Translations under genes and position numbers: made by a program
Shown here: positions 1 through 8,361 of the stretch, in pieces
How positions within the stretch are numbered: the first letter of the stretch is position 1
How the letters are laid out: each line of letters starts with the position of its first letter
From: Armatimonadota bacterium
GTDB taxonomy: Bacteria; Armatimonadota; Fimbriimonadia; Fimbriimonadales; Fimbriimonadaceae
Length of the DNA stretch: 32,942 nucleotides
NCBI GenBank assembly: GCA_016223145.1
Contig: JACRPN010000017.1
Coordinates: forward strand, 2,780-35,721
Reading direction: 5' to 3'
The notes under the pieces: model-generated
The model's input: the letters and a program-made list of their open reading frames with translations, nothing else
What the model was told of the DNA's origin: nothing
The model's database searches: none

Positions 1-137
1 TCGCCTCGGTGACGGATTCGCTGGGTCGCAACCAGCAGGCGCAGCTCGTTTGGGCCGGCCTCCGCGGAAACCGCTTCGGCTGCGTAGTGTGGGGTGACTC
101 CTTCGCGGGTCAGCCAGTACCCGTCGGTGAACTTCAT
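1..137 (-). CDS. GH31 alpha-xylosidase/alpha-glucosidase, N-terminal fragment
   Basis: Only the first 45 codons are inside the window; the gene runs off the left edge on the minus strand. The translation begins MKFTDGYWLTREGVTPHYAA and continues into VATQRIRHRG. This is the typical N-terminus of YicI-type glycoside hydrolase family 31 enzymes, which release xylose or glucose from the non-reducing ends of xyloglucan-type oligosaccharides. The catalytic (beta/alpha)8 barrel is outside the window, so substrate cannot be judged. The ATG follows a GAGGGG purine run directly, so spacing is very short. It lies 23 nt downstream of the DnaA-like gene, and the two may be cotranscribed. No signal peptide is visible, so the product is probably cytoplasmic. 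Confidence 0.72.
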   Translation of the reverse strand, partial: MKFTDGYWLTREGVTPHYAAEAVSAEAGPNELRLLVATQRIRHRG

Positions 138-160
138 CCCCTCAATTCTGGCTGGATCGA

Positions 161-1228
161 CTAGCGCACGGCTCGCAGGGTCGCCTCGGCAAGGGCTTCG
201 TCGACCTGTTGCCGTTCACCTCCGGCGATCAGGTTCGCTTCGACGTCGAGTGCCTGGTGATAAACCCTTGCCTGGGAGAGCCCAGAATAGCGCGCGACGT
301 CCACTTCCGAAAGCTTGGCGAGCCGGAGCATCCCATAGATCGCCAGCGAATCGGCCGGCGAGGATTGGGCCGTGGTCTTGACGAGAACCTGCGAGGCATC
401 GGATATCGCATCGCGAAGATCCCACCCCGAATCGGAAACCAGGAACGGGTTAAGCACTCCGCAGGCCCTGACCGACCCCAGGTTGCCAAGCCAAGTCGAC
501 CCTTCGAGTTTCAGCCGCTTCAAAGCCCCCATCATCGAGCCCCCGCTCCCGCCCAGGCGGGAAGCCAGAAGGTCGGCCAGGCCAGGATCGAGACGAAGCC
601 GCAGCGTCGCCGCCATTTTGCTCATCACCTGCTTCCTTTCTTCAAGGCTCGGCGGCGCGATGTGCGAGAGCAGCCACTCGCGCTTGTCGGGCAAGATCTT
701 CTTCGCCCATGCGGCTTCGCTCTCGGATGTGAACACCAAGAACGTGGGCCGTCGGGCCTTCATCCGACGTTCGAGCGCGAGCTGAAACCGCAGTCGGCAT
801 CGCGTCCGCTGAAGCACCTCTTGGACGTCGTCGAGCAGGACGGGAAGGTGCGGGTTTGGCAAGCTGGGGCTAGAAAGCCAGTCGACCGCAGACTGCGCCG
901 CGACCTTTCGTGAGGACGCCGATCGGCGCATCTGTTGGGCGGCGGCCTGAACCAGGTGGGTCTTGCCCCATCCGCTCGGGCCGATGAGGCAGGCAAAGTC
1001 CACCAGGCCATTGGCGAACAACTGGGACATCTGGAACGCTTCGACGTTGGAGTCGAACACGGCGAAGGTGGAAAAGCCGCTCCGGACGGTGGGAATCTCT
1101 TTGCCCGCCAACGCGTCTTTCTGGCTCGCGATTTGATCCTCCCTGATTCCTGCTACTGCCACCGTTCCCTCATGAGCGCGCCTTGTTGTGTTCCGCCCCG
1201 TGCTGCGCTTCCCTTGAGCATTGTTCAT
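161..1228 (-). CDS. DnaA/Hda-like AAA+ ATPase, divergent
   Basis: A 355-residue protein resembling domains III-IV of the replication initiator DnaA. After a basic, probably disordered N-terminus comes a DnaA-type lead-in (FSTFAVFDSN, residues 52-61), Walker A GPSGWGKTH (83-91), Walker B VLLDD (130-134), a sensor I-like FTSES (166-170) and a lid region ending GGSMMGALKRL (229-239). In DnaA the lid carries the sensor II arginine (VRELEGALNR type); here that position is not Arg. The C-terminal helix-turn-helix region (about 306-330, DVARYSGLSQARVYHQ) lacks the DnaA GGRDHTTV-like signature, so binding to DnaA boxes is doubtful. DnaA domain I is absent. ATG 1228 was chosen because upstream codons read basic, non-protein-like sequence. 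It could be an Hda-like regulator or a lineage-specific paralogue; I do not think it is the main DnaA. Confidence 0.7.
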   Translation of the reverse strand: MNNAQGKRSTGRNTTRRAHEGTVAVAGIREDQIASQKDALAGKEIPTVRSGFSTFAVFDSNVEAFQMSQLFANGLVDFACLIGPSGWGKTHLVQAAAQQMRRSASSRKVAAQSAVDWLSSPSLPNPHLPVLLDDVQEVLQRTRCRLRFQLALERRMKARRPTFLVFTSESEAAWAKKILPDKREWLLSHIAPPSLEERKQVMSKMAATLRLRLDPGLADLLASRLGGSGGSMMGALKRLKLEGSTWLGNLGSVRACGVLNPFLVSDSGWDLRDAISDASQVLVKTTAQSSPADSLAIYGMLRLAKLSEVDVARYSGLSQARVYHQALDVEANLIAGGERQQVDEALAEATLRAVR

Positions 1229-1368
1229 CCGCCCTGAAGATGGGGTCAAGAGCACGAATTGCCGCCTCACGGGCAAATAAGAACTACTTCCTTCGCTTTT
1301 TGGCCCTTCCCGCCCGATTACACGCTTTTTCACATTGTGGCGAATGAGGTTTCCCCCAACTTTTCCGC

Positions 1369-2631
1369 CTACTTGTGCTCTATAGTTTTCCAGAATCGGG
1401 GGAAAACAAAGCCGGGGCTGTGTTCGGGCCGGTGGCACGCGTTGCAGGATTCGGGGCCGGCCTTTGGCATCTTGGCGGTGCTGGGATCGGCGACATGGGC
1501 GGCGCCGGGCCCATGGCAGCTCTCGCACCCCACTCCCGCGAGCGCAGGGGTGTCCTTGCGGGATCGGAAGCCACGCTCGCTGTTTATCCCCACGACGTGG
1601 CAGCCCACGCACTCAGGATCGCGGGCGTGCCCGACCTTCTCCAGGGCGTCGAGCGCCTTGGCGTGCTGGCTGGCACGCCAGGTTCGGTGAGCCGAAGTGT
1701 GGCAGGGCGCGCAGGCAGCCGAGCCCGCGAAGGGCTCGGTGGGGCGGCGAGGCAGCCGGGAAAGCAGGTCCTCCTCGGAGACCTGCAGGAGGTAGTCCTT
1801 GTAGATTCTGGCGGCGTCGGCGTCTTCAGCGATCTGCCACCCGACGTCGACGGCCCTGTAGCTCGTGACAGATCCTTTCGAGATGGTCAGAACAAGCTCG
1901 TGCAACCCCTGACTTCCCGGCGAGACCAGCCATGTGGAACCCACCTTTTCAGGCGTTGCGGGGGGATCGCCCTTGCTCTGGTAGACGATGGCCAGAAACC
2001 CCGGAACTGAGGCGGCCAGGCCCTTGGCCTCGCCGAACGAGCCTTGAAGCAAGAGCACGGCCCGCGCGCGCGAAGCCTTGGCAGCCGCAAGCAACCTGCG
2101 GGCCGCCGCGATCGGCTCCAGGGATCGCTCGCCCAACGCTTGACCGAGCGCCGAGCTTCGCATGTCGATGGAACCCGTGATCAGGCCGTGCCTCGAGGTC
2201 CAGGCCTTGAGTTCGTTCGTTTCGGAGGGATCGAGCGAGGTGCACACGAACCGCTCGCCGCTGAGCTGCTGAAGTGAGGTGGCCGCGCCCCTGGGCAGCC
2301 GGGCCTCGTCGAGGCCAAAGCCGATCGCGGAGGCGCCGACCTGCTTGAAGATTTGCGCCGCCGCCTCGGCCTTCAGCATGTCTTGCCGTCCAAAACCGCC
2401 CACCAGGCTGCCGTTCTCGACGATCACGGCGCGCTTGCCTTTGGCCAGGGCCCGGATCAGCGCGGCTCTCCGCTGAATCCCCCCAGCCATCGGCTTGGTG
2501 CAGCCGCAAGGCGCCAGGTAGCCGACGCTGTTGCCGCCGATGAGCAGAAGCACTTCGTCCTTGCGCCCCTGCTGAGCCAGGGCCGCCGACCCCCAAACCA
2601 GCGCCGCCAACCCCAGGGGCCAGACCTTCAT
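1369..2631 (-). CDS. Secreted tetraheme cytochrome with 5'-nucleotidase-like N-domain
   Basis: A 420-residue exported protein. Residues 1-20 (MKVWPLGLAALVWGSAALAQ) form a signal peptide. The N-terminal half resembles the UshA-like metallophosphatase-fold domain found in some bacterial c-type cytochromes, with a conserved PCGCTKP (41-47) followed by GGIQRRAALIR. The usual metal-binding Asp/His motifs of phosphatases are not evident. The C-terminal third has four CxxCH heme sites at 307-311, 341-345, 369-373 and 396-400, plus SQHAKAL (321-327) whose His could be an axial ligand, as in cytochrome c554-type proteins. It is therefore likely a periplasmic electron carrier or multiheme oxidoreductase; the donor and acceptor are unknown. 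Its ATG overlaps the TGA of the upstream DUF1573 gene (ATGA), so the two are translationally coupled. Confidence 0.8.
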   Translation of the reverse strand: MKVWPLGLAALVWGSAALAQQGRKDEVLLLIGGNSVGYLAPCGCTKPMAGGIQRRAALIRALAKGKRAVIVENGSLVGGFGRQDMLKAEAAAQIFKQVGASAIGFGLDEARLPRGAATSLQQLSGERFVCTSLDPSETNELKAWTSRHGLITGSIDMRSSALGQALGERSLEPIAAARRLLAAAKASRARAVLLLQGSFGEAKGLAASVPGFLAIVYQSKGDPPATPEKVGSTWLVSPGSQGLHELVLTISKGSVTSYRAVDVGWQIAEDADAARIYKDYLLQVSEEDLLSRLPRRPTEPFAGSAACAPCHTSAHRTWRASQHAKALDALEKVGHARDPECVGCHVVGINSERGFRSRKDTPALAGVGCESCHGPGAAHVADPSTAKMPKAGPESCNACHRPEHSPGFVFPRFWKTIEHK

Positions 2632-4319
2632 CGCACAACCGCTCGGAAGGGCACCACGATCTTCGGCTGCCTCTTGTCGTCCGTCGTGATCGTCAACGTG
2701 GCCCGAAGCATCCCGTAGTCCGACTTCCCGTCGTACTGGACCGTGACCCGGTACTCCCAATCCTCTCGGGTTGGCGCCGCAGACAAAGTAAGGAACGGGC
2801 TATCGGACTGCAGCCGCACGATCTTGAACCCGGAATTGGGCCGCGTAATCGAGAAGCTGAACCGCTTGGGCGACCGTTCGATTTCGCCGGCATTGAGGCT
2901 CTCGGGCATCGCCAAGATGCCGTTTTGCACCTGGATCGGACGGTTCAGATATTCGAACTTGTCGCCGTTCTTGCGAAGAGCCGTGGCCGAATTCGTCTTC
3001 ACGATGAGCGTCGAGAAAGACCGCCCCATCGGAAGGCCAGCCCCATAGTCGATCACGATGCGATAGCCCTTTCGCGGCTTCTCTGGCTCGTTCATGTCCG
3101 GATCGGCAAGAACCCCCTCCCAGGGGGTGACCGTCAGGCTGGCCTCGACGCCCGAAATGTCGGCGTCTTCCAGTTCAAGGCCACTTCCTGGCGTCGGGAT
3201 GAAATACACCGTGTGCAAGCCGCCGTTGGCGCCGAGCAGCGCCACATTGCCGTTCGGCGATAAGAAGCGGTAGAGCGCCTTGACGTTCATCCGGATCGGC
3301 ACAAGAACGGTTGGCCGTTCAGGGTCGTTGGTGTGCAGAAGAACCTTCTTGTGCAGTTCTCCCACAAACTCGGTCGTGTCCACTTTGAGCTGGACCAGCG
3401 CTGTGCCGCCGGTCGCGACGATTCCCGGCTGGCCGGCCACGACGCACCCGCAATCGGGCTCGACGCGCAGGCGCAGGGGCGCGGTGCCGACGTTGGTAAC
3501 CTGCAAGGATAGCCCCACAATGTCGCCCTGCAAGGCTTCGCCGCCGCGAACCTCCATTGGGTCGACCCGGATCTCGGCCCTGGCCACAGCGATTGGGGTC
3601 TTGGTCTGGACGGCGCGCCGCAGCATCTCGACCGTCGCAAGAACCTGCTTGGTGAGCGCCGCCTCGCGGTTGTTGACCGTATTCGGCCGAAGCGACGAGC
3701 TCTCGATCCTGGTCGTAAACGTGCCCGCGCCGAGCGAGCGCGAAAGCCCGTAGTAGCTGGCCAACGTGAAGCCCACCTCGTTGAACACGTCGGTGGCCTC
3801 GCACACCAGTGCTTTGGGACCACGCTTCAGCGCCAGAACGGTCTCGATCCTCGGGTCCTTGGGGCTCTCGGAGAAGAAGCGGACCGCGCCTGCCGGGGTC
3901 GGCGTGTCGTCGTTGGGCGGCAATGTGGGTTCAAACGAGAAGCGCAGATCGGCCGGCTTTCCAATCGACCATTTCAGGTCCGGCACAGCCCGCTTCCAGG
4001 CTTTCAGGGCCCGATCTCGAGCCTCTGTGAACTCCGCGCGGCGCGCCTTTGGCGCCTTGGAGTCGTCCCAATCGATCTTGATTGCGGTCTTGGGAAGCTG
4101 CCCGAGCGCCGCACGGGCGCCCGCGAAATCCGACTTGGAGAGCAGCTCTTCGACTCGCACAGCGGCGCGCAAGAAGTACTCGTTTGCGCCTGCGGGAAGA
4201 TCGGGAGCGACGATCGGCGGCGCTTGCGACTTGGCCTGCGCGGGCGGCTGCGCGACCGTTTTGGCGGCTCCTTGCGCGGCAAAGGGATGGAGGGTCAAGA
4301 CGGCAATCAGACTCAGCAT
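2628..4319 (-). CDS. Secreted DUF1573 domain protein
   Basis: A 563-residue protein with a hydrophobic N-terminus (MLSLIAVLTLHPFAAQGAA) consistent with export, although it lacks basic residues. An in-frame TAG lies 15 nt upstream of the ATG, which fixes the start. The centre has a DUF1573-type immunoglobulin-like domain: LQVTNVGTAPLRL, then the hallmark DCGCV, then LHTNDPERPTVLVPI. A second beta-rich half follows, with TLTITTDDKRQPKIVVPF at the C-terminus. Before DUF1573, the stretch FNEVGFTLASYYGLSRS looks like a metzincin zinc helix (HExxHxxG) whose histidines are replaced by Asn and Phe. I read this as a possible dead protease domain, which is an inference. It is cotranscribed and coupled (4-nt overlap) with the tetraheme cytochrome and may scaffold it at the cell surface. 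Confidence 0.75.
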   Translation of the reverse strand: MLSLIAVLTLHPFAAQGAAKTVAQPPAQAKSQAPPIVAPDLPAGANEYFLRAAVRVEELLSKSDFAGARAALGQLPKTAIKIDWDDSKAPKARRAEFTEARDRALKAWKRAVPDLKWSIGKPADLRFSFEPTLPPNDDTPTPAGAVRFFSESPKDPRIETVLALKRGPKALVCEATDVFNEVGFTLASYYGLSRSLGAGTFTTRIESSSLRPNTVNNREAALTKQVLATVEMLRRAVQTKTPIAVARAEIRVDPMEVRGGEALQGDIVGLSLQVTNVGTAPLRLRVEPDCGCVVAGQPGIVATGGTALVQLKVDTTEFVGELHKKVLLHTNDPERPTVLVPIRMNVKALYRFLSPNGNVALLGANGGLHTVYFIPTPGSGLELEDADISGVEASLTVTPWEGVLADPDMNEPEKPRKGYRIVIDYGAGLPMGRSFSTLIVKTNSATALRKNGDKFEYLNRPIQVQNGILAMPESLNAGEIERSPKRFSFSITRPNSGFKIVRLQSDSPFLTLSAAPTREDWEYRVTVQYDGKSDYGMLRATLTITTDDKRQPKIVVPFRAVVR

Positions 4320-4328
4320 CGCTGTAGG

Positions 4329-4334
4329 AACCTA
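4329..4334 (-). promoter_or_regulatory. TANNNT -10-like element before the DUF1573 gene
   Basis: Read on the minus strand the sequence is GGGG-TAGGTT, followed by 9 nt and then the ATG at 4319. A -10 at this distance would start transcription a few bases before the ATG, giving a nearly leaderless mRNA. No Shine-Dalgarno and no TTGACA-like -35 is visible. The same arrangement is seen at several other genes in the window. Confidence 0.4.
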
Positions 4335-4450
4335 CCCCGAAGTGCCTCGACCGTGGGGCGGCCGGCTGAAAGCTGCCCCCGATCGACTAGCACTGTAAGA
4401 CATACGTCCGACCCAAGGGTAGCGTGACGCCAAACTTCGGCAAGGCGAAC

Positions 4451-5266
4451 TCAGCAGGGCTTGGAGGCCCAAAGGCGCGCCGTGTGAGCGCCTGCGTGCC
4501 AGCCTTCCTCGTAGCGGCGAACCTCTAGGCCCGCAGCAAGCTCTGGCAGTTCGCCTTCGGCCAGAACGAACCGCTCGCGTCGGGGTTTCCCATGGTATTG
4601 GCGGTGGATTTCCGTGAACGTCTCCACCACGAGGCTTCCCCCGGGCGCGAGCCAATTGGCGGCCGAGGCAATCAGGGGACGATGCAGATAGCGGAAGCAG
4701 GTGATCAGGCCCAGTTCTGTCGTCGCCGGCTCAAAACCCGTCTCCAAATCTGCTTCCACCCAGTTCACGCGGGGAGCGCTCGAGATGCCGTACAGCGCCT
4801 CCATCTGTCGGGCCGCGGCAAGCGCCTTGGGGAGCACGTCTATGGCCTCGACCCGCCAGCCCCAACTGGCCAGAAACACCGCCTCCCGCCCACTGCCACA
4901 ACCACAATCCAGCGCCCTTCCGTCCGCCGCGATCAAAGGAGCGATCTCCTCCAAAAATGGGTTTGGCCGCCAAAGCCGCCGCGGCTCGTACCCTTTTGCG
5001 GGCGCCATCCTCTCTGGTGCCGCCGTTCCCAACCTGCCCAAGTCGGAAAGCGCCTTTAGCGCCCGTTCGAGGAGCTCCCCTTCGGCCACTACCGCCATCG
5101 GAGCGTCCCGTGGACCAAGCTCGGAGGTGCGCTCTCCAAGCTCCTCGAGGGGGATGTTGCACACGCCCGCGTAAGGCTTGCCGAGCGCCTGAGCCGAGGG
5201 ACGCGGGTCCCAAAGGTCGGTCCACGACGGCAAGGGAAAGGGCGGTTGCGAAGCGGATGGGGTCAT
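4451..5266 (-). CDS. Rhodanese-like domain fused to SAM-dependent methyltransferase
   Basis: A 271-residue protein. Residues 14-80 read like a rhodanese fold (WTDLWDPRPSAQALGKPYAG, then NIPLEELGERTSEL). The active-site loop, which normally has Cys after a VVxC strand, reads VVAEGE, so the catalytic cysteine is missing. Residues 95-271 are a class I methyltransferase: motif I LDCGCGSGRE (119-128), motif II with acidic EAIDV (140-144), and GLITCFRYLHRPL followed by LAPGGSLVVETF, as in TehB-like or ubiquinone/thiol methyltransferase relatives. The substrate is unknown. ATG 5266 is preferred; a TTG four codons upstream (5278) is possible. The gene ends about 130 nt before the DUF1573 start and probably has its own promoter. 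Confidence 0.75.
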   Translation of the reverse strand: MTPSASQPPFPLPSWTDLWDPRPSAQALGKPYAGVCNIPLEELGERTSELGPRDAPMAVVAEGELLERALKALSDLGRLGTAAPERMAPAKGYEPRRLWRPNPFLEEIAPLIAADGRALDCGCGSGREAVFLASWGWRVEAIDVLPKALAAARQMEALYGISSAPRVNWVEADLETGFEPATTELGLITCFRYLHRPLIASAANWLAPGGSLVVETFTEIHRQYHGKPRRERFVLAEGELPELAAGLEVRRYEEGWHAGAHTARLWASKPC

Positions 5267-5656
5267 GCGGACACCCAATCATGGCTCAAAGGGGTGGCAA
5301 GGCGGCCGATAGAATCGGCGCAAGAACCCCCTCCCGGACCATGCTCGGCGCCACCGTCAGCACGGGTCCGACATGGCTGAGTCGAGGGTTTCCCCGGGCC
5401 GGCGCGGATGGCAGCAAGAGATGATCATGTGGGGCTGCCTCGCGGTTCCCGGGGTCCAGCTTGGGCGCTAGTTCCTTCGAGCGCTGAGCAGCGCCGTATA
5501 AGGACTCCGGTTAGGCCCGAAGGGCTGACCTGTTGAAGCATAGGGCGAAGCCCTGGCCAAAGGAGCAGATTGAGAACGAGCCCTGGCGGGGCGGCCTACG
5601 CACCCTAACAAACGCCCCAAAACAGGAATCCAGCCACACGCGGAGAACTTCTCCGC
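5267..5656. other. Divergent intergenic region with a GC-rich repeat
   Basis: 390 nt lie between the divergent methyltransferase and BNR-protein genes. I see no convincing coding sequence. The promoters of both genes must lie here, but no clear -35/-10 pair stands out. The right part (about 5510-5600) holds the hairpin repeat described separately. A GGAGA Shine-Dalgarno at 5642-5646 sits 10 nt before the BNR-protein ATG. Confidence 0.6.
5514..5600. repeat. Intergenic hairpin repeat with GAA triloops
   Basis: Two adjacent mini-hairpins share a GAA loop: CCC-GAA-GGG at 5516-5524 and AGGGC-GAA-GCCCT at 5542-5554. They are followed by GAGCCCTGGCGGGGCGGCCT (5579-5598). The style resembles short dispersed intergenic elements seen in other GC-rich bacterial genomes. 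Only this copy is in the window, so the boundaries are approximate. Confidence 0.5.
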
Positions 5657-8344
5657 ATGAAGCGATCCTGTCTCGGCGCGGCGCTCGGCGCGCTTGCCCT
5701 TTCCGCTACGGTCCAAGCCCAAACGGTCCCGGCTTCAGCCTATGCGGGCCTCCAGTGGCGGTGTATTGGCCCCCATCGTGGCGGCCGGACGGTCGGCGCG
5801 GACGGCGACCCGAACAAGCCGAACGTGCTTTACATCGGCGTCAACAATGGCGGCGTCTGGAAAACCACGGACTACGGACGCACCTGGAACCCCATCTTCG
5901 ACTCTGCGCCGACGGGATCTGTGGGTTGCCTGGCAGTGGCTCCGAGCGACCCAAAGACGATTTATGTGGGCAGCGGAGAGGGCTTACAGCGGCCCGACTT
6001 GAGTGTGGGGGACGGTATCTACAAGACGACGGACGGCGGCAAGACCTGGAAAAACATGGGTCTTTCGGATGGACAGCAGATTTGCCAAATCACCGTGCAC
6101 CCAAAGGACGCGAACAAGCTGTTCGTTGCCGTGCTAGGGCACCCTTACGGTCCCAATGAGACGCGCGGCGTCTTCCGGAGCCTGGACGGCGGAAAGACCT
6201 GGAAGAAGGTCCTTTACAAGGATCAGGACACGGGCGCGACGGCCGTGCTCATGGACCCCAAAGACCCCAACACACTCTACGCCAGTCTCTGGCAGGCAAG
6301 GCAGGGACCTTGGGAGAACGGACAGTGGCAGGGCCCGGGCAGCGGGCTCTATAAATCCACGGACTTCGGGAACGCCTGGAAGCCGATCATGAACGGCCTT
6401 CCGACCTTCGCTCAGGGCCTTGGCCGCATCGGCCTGGCGGTATCGCCGAGCAACCCGAAGGTCCTGTACGCGACCGTTGACTCCCGCCAAAAAGGTGGGA
6501 TCTATCGCTCAGAGGACGCCGGTGCCCGTTGGGTATTTCGAACAGGTGAAGCCCGAGTTTGGGGACGAGGTTCGGACTTTGCCGAGATCGACGTAGACCC
6601 TCGTGACCCGAATATCGTTTATACAAGCGCCATTGCTATGTATAAATCCACAGACGGCGCCAAGACTTTTCGCGCCATCAAAGGCGCCCCCGGTGGCGAC
6701 GACTACCACACGCTTTGGATCAACCCCAAGAACCCCGATGTCATGCTGACGTCGGCGGACCAGGGCGCAGTCGTGACCGTCAACGGAGGTGAGACCTGGA
6801 GCAGTTGGTACAACCAGCCGACGGCCCAGTTTTATCACGTAAGCACCGACAACGACGTCCCCTACAACGTGTATGGCGGGCAGCAGGAATCGGGCTCTGT
6901 GGGCATCGCCAGCCGTGGCCGCGACGGACAAATCACGTTTCGCGAATGGCATCCGGTCGGCGCAGGCGAATACGCCTATGTCGCCGCCGATCCGCTCGAT
7001 TCGAACATCGTCTATGGCGGGGGCTACGGGGCGAGCGTGTCCAAATATGACAAAAGGACGGGCCTGGTCGAGAGCCTGCGTCCCCCGGGAAGTCACCGGG
7101 CCCTGCGCACGTCGCCTTGCCTCTTCTCGACGGTTGACCCCAGAGTGCTCTTTTTTGGGACGGAGTGCGTGTTCAGTACATCAGATGGCGGCAAGACCTG
7201 GAAACAGCTCAGCCCCGACCTTTCACGCGACAAGCCCGACTGGGTGCCCGAGAGCATCGGTGTCTATAGGACCCCTGAGATGTCGACCATGGCTCGCAGA
7301 GGGGTGGTCTACGCGATCGCGCCTTCAAAGCAGACCATCGACACGGTCTGGGCGGGCACAGACGATGGGCTGATCCATGTGACCAATGACGGCGGAAAGA
7401 CGTGGGCCAACGTCACGCCGCCGGCCCTGAAAGGTTGGATGAAAGTGAGCCAACTCGATGCCGGGTCCTTCGACAACGGGACCTGCTATGCGGCGATCGA
7501 CGCGATGCGCATCGACGACTGGCGTCCTCACATCTTCATCACGCACGATGGCGGCAAGTCTTGGGCTGAAAAGGTGAACGGCATCCCTGCGAACGAAGTG
7601 GTGCGAGCGGTTCGAGAGGACCCGGTACGTAAGGGCCTGCTCTATGCAAGCACCGAGCGGACGGTTTACTTCTCGCTGGATGACGGCGAACACTGGAACA
7701 GCCTTAGGCAGAACCTGCCAGGCACCTCGGTCCGGGATATCGTTGTGAAGGGCAACGACTTGGTGATAGGCACCCACGGAAGATCGTTCTGGATTTTGGA
7801 TGATATAAGTCCTCTTCGTCATATTGGACTTATTGACGTCAGAAGTTCTCCGCTGCTCTACCCACCAAGCCCCAGCTATCGGATTCCGTGGAACCTGAAC
7901 ACCGACACTCCGCTACCGCCCGAGGAACCGGGTGGCAAGAACCCGCCGGACGGCGCGATCCTGTACTACGGACTGGCGAAGGATGCTGACAAGGTCGAGC
8001 TGGACATCCTGGACTCTTCGGGCACTGTCGTCCGCCACTACTCGAGCGACGACAAGCCGCCGGTGATCAACGAATCGCAGCTTCAGATCGCCAGCTACTG
8101 GATTCGGCCCTTTCAGCCCCTCTCGAAGGCTGCCGGCATGCACCGGTTCGTTTGGGATCAGCACGCTGGGGGCGGCGGCGAAGGCGGGAGGGGCGGCTAC
8201 CCGATGACCGCGATCCTCAACGACACTCCGGCGTACCCGGGGCCGTGGGTTCCGGCCGGGACCTACACGGTGCGCCTGACGGTCGATGGCAAGTCGCAAG
8301 AAAAGACACTCGAGCTTAGGCCCGATCCAAGGGTCAAAGGATAG
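5657..8344 (+). CDS. Secreted sortilin/VPS10-like BNR-repeat protein
   Basis: An 895-residue exported protein with signal peptide MKRSCLGAALGALALSATVQA. Residues about 30-710 are a beta-propeller type region with many Asp-box/BNR motifs of the form S/T-x-D-G-G-K-T-W, for example TTDYGRTW (70-77), TTDGGKTW, SLDGGKTW, TSDGGKTW, TNDGGKTW and THDGGKSW. Degenerate copies such as SEDAGARW and SLDDGEHW also occur. The family is usually annotated as WD40/YVTN/BNR-like or 'glycosyl hydrolase', but enzymatic activity is unproven and a binding or extracellular role is as likely. The C-terminal 180 residues contain a Pro-rich linker and a beta domain (ILYYGLAKDADKVELDILDS) of the FlgD-like type common in these proteins. 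The start has a GGAGA ribosome-binding site at good spacing. It is monocistronic in appearance. Confidence 0.85.
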   Translation: MKRSCLGAALGALALSATVQAQTVPASAYAGLQWRCIGPHRGGRTVGADGDPNKPNVLYIGVNNGGVWKTTDYGRTWNPIFDSAPTGSVGCLAVAPSDPKTIYVGSGEGLQRPDLSVGDGIYKTTDGGKTWKNMGLSDGQQICQITVHPKDANKLFVAVLGHPYGPNETRGVFRSLDGGKTWKKVLYKDQDTGATAVLMDPKDPNTLYASLWQARQGPWENGQWQGPGSGLYKSTDFGNAWKPIMNGLPTFAQGLGRIGLAVSPSNPKVLYATVDSRQKGGIYRSEDAGARWVFRTGEARVWGRGSDFAEIDVDPRDPNIVYTSAIAMYKSTDGAKTFRAIKGAPGGDDYHTLWINPKNPDVMLTSADQGAVVTVNGGETWSSWYNQPTAQFYHVSTDNDVPYNVYGGQQESGSVGIASRGRDGQITFREWHPVGAGEYAYVAADPLDSNIVYGGGYGASVSKYDKRTGLVESLRPPGSHRALRTSPCLFSTVDPRVLFFGTECVFSTSDGGKTWKQLSPDLSRDKPDWVPESIGVYRTPEMSTMARRGVVYAIAPSKQTIDTVWAGTDDGLIHVTNDGGKTWANVTPPALKGWMKVSQLDAGSFDNGTCYAAIDAMRIDDWRPHIFITHDGGKSWAEKVNGIPANEVVRAVREDPVRKGLLYASTERTVYFSLDDGEHWNSLRQNLPGTSVRDIVVKGNDLVIGTHGRSFWILDDISPLRHIGLIDVRSSPLLYPPSPSYRIPWNLNTDTPLPPEEPGGKNPPDGAILYYGLAKDADKVELDILDSSGTVVRHYSSDDKPPVINESQLQIASYWIRPFQPLSKAAGMHRFVWDQHAGGGGEGGRGGYPMTAILNDTPAYPGPWVPAGTYTVRLTVDGKSQEKTLELRPDPRVKG

Positions 8345-8361
8345 CTAGGGAGAGACGACGA

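Noticed and set aside
161-1612. Longer form of the DnaA-like protein starting at 1612
   Set aside because: The first 128 codons are antisense to the cytochrome gene's neighbourhood and not protein-like; ATG 1228 fits better.
7805-7833. Inverted repeat ATAAGTCC/GGACTTAT inside the BNR-protein gene
   Set aside because: An 8-bp stem with a 13-nt loop in a family-conserved coding stretch (LDDISPLRH); probably chance.
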